From: Aristolochia californica
Lineage: Eukaryota > Streptophyta > Magnoliopsida > Piperales > Aristolochiaceae
Length of the DNA: 64,000 nucleotides
NCBI GenBank assembly: GCA_029961685.1
Contig: JARWKL010000004.1
Span: 18,722,348-18,786,347 of the forward strand
Reading direction: 5' to 3'
The notes beneath the pieces were generated by a model that worked only from the letters and a program-made list of their open reading frames with translations, ran no database searches and was not told where the DNA came from. How positions within the stretch are numbered: position 1 is the stretch's first letter; each line of letters begins with the position of its first letter. Below, piece by piece: positions 63,801 to 64,000 of this stretch. The position numbers were made by a program, and so were the translations under genes.

Positions 63801-64000
63801 TGTTGAATCCCAATCCAGAAGTCATTCATTACAAAAATATAGCCTGTTACGCATGATAAATCACTTTACAATCATATATGATCGTTAGGTCAACTTTAGG
63901 TAAATGGGTAAAATAATGGCTTTTTTTAATAGGGTAAATATCCCATTGCACGTTGACTAGAGAATTTAACATTATTCTCTTTAAAAGGTTTGGATCCATA

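Larger units (their letters stand above)
1..64000 (+). repeat. Tandem satellite array, about 675-bp monomer, fills the window
   Basis: The whole window consists of direct tandem copies of one A+T-rich monomer. The landmark GAGTGTTGACTCCC (with variants) occurs 96 times, the usual spacing being 670-680 bp. In order, each monomer carries after the landmark: TAGCCCGTTACGCATGATAA, a GATCGTTAGGTCAGC stretch, TTTGACTCGGGTAAATATCC, GGTTTGGATCCATAGG, an ACATGTTT...AAACATGT dyad, GTTGAACTAGTGGAATTTCC, GTGATCTATTTGCCTTTTAT, ACGAGATGAAGGGAAAG, GTATACATCTAAAATGG, GTAGAGAGAGATAATTCC and the G-rich island. No unit is inverted and no foreign insertion interrupts the array. Both ends of the window lie inside the array, so its true length is unknown. 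Long satellites of this kind belong to eukaryotic centromeric, pericentromeric or subtelomeric heterochromatin; the exact location and host cannot be told from the sequence. Confidence 0.97.
60428..64000 (+). repeat. Array segment 14: monomers to the window end
   Basis: Landmarks lie near 61,103, 61,769, 62,445, 63,118 and 63,802; the last unit is cut by the window end. The first unit (60,428-61,103) carries CATAAACCCTAAAA and a tail, GATTGTCAACT and TTTTTAAATATCAGG, that matches the unit ending at 51,030. Its own landmark is followed by a loss of about 13 bp (GTGTTGATAAGTCC). The later units are close to the general consensus and have few private variants, so I cannot place them in a lineage. 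Confidence 0.75.

Noticed and set aside
1..64000. CRISPR array
   Set aside because: The repeats are about 675 bp long, contiguous and diverged, with no short repeat-spacer pattern and no cas genes.
1..64000. Transposon, LTR element or rolling-circle element remnants
   Set aside because: I see no terminal repeats, target-site duplications, polypurine tract with primer site, or coding domains. An origin of the monomer from part of a retroelement is possible but cannot be shown from this window.

Overview
The window is one uninterrupted array of tandem satellite DNA. I find no protein-coding gene, RNA gene, CRISPR array or recognisable transposon in it. A monomer of about 675 bp is repeated head to tail, always in the same orientation. 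I used the motif GAGTGTTGACTCCC as a once-per-monomer landmark and located 96 copies by eye, from about 611 to about 63,800. Most are spaced 670-680 bp, and the mean over all 95 intervals is about 665 bp because a few units are shortened. The sequence is strongly A+T-rich except for one purine island per monomer (GGGAAAAGGGGGAGGCGGGG and variants). Most monomers also carry a GGATCC site, an ATGCAT/GCATGC block inside an inverted repeat, and a GAGAGAGA stretch.

This is eukaryotic heterochromatin, of the kind found in centromeric, pericentromeric or subtelomeric blocks. A plant host is my guess, from the long monomer and the plant-type telobox variants, but the sequence does not prove it. I do not recognise the satellite family or the species.

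The array is not homogeneous. Shared rare variants let me sort monomers into lineages (my own labels). Lineages A to I form a nine-monomer higher-order repeat of about 6.0 kb. It is complete at about 11,724-17,764 and again, rotated, at about 32,241-38,260, with degraded copies at 7,425-11,724, 17,764-21,679 and 38,260-40,965. Lineages P, L, K, M and N form another family at 24,388-31,558 and again at 45,643-50,342. Within it K is always followed by L, and P and L alternate. The run K-L-M-N onward to about 32,914 recurs about 20 kb later at 48,325-53,056. At 57,728-60,428 a two-monomer unit of about 1.35 kb is freshly duplicated.

Local damage includes a half monomer (11,378-11,724), several internally deleted monomers, short tandem duplications at 6,459-6,628 and 23,366-23,435, and a run of 32 consecutive G at 53,010-53,041 inside the purine island. 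Full-length hybrid monomers show that unequal exchange has worked in register. Landmark positions were read by eye and should be taken as good to about 5 bp; lineage labels rest on shared variants, not on computed identities.
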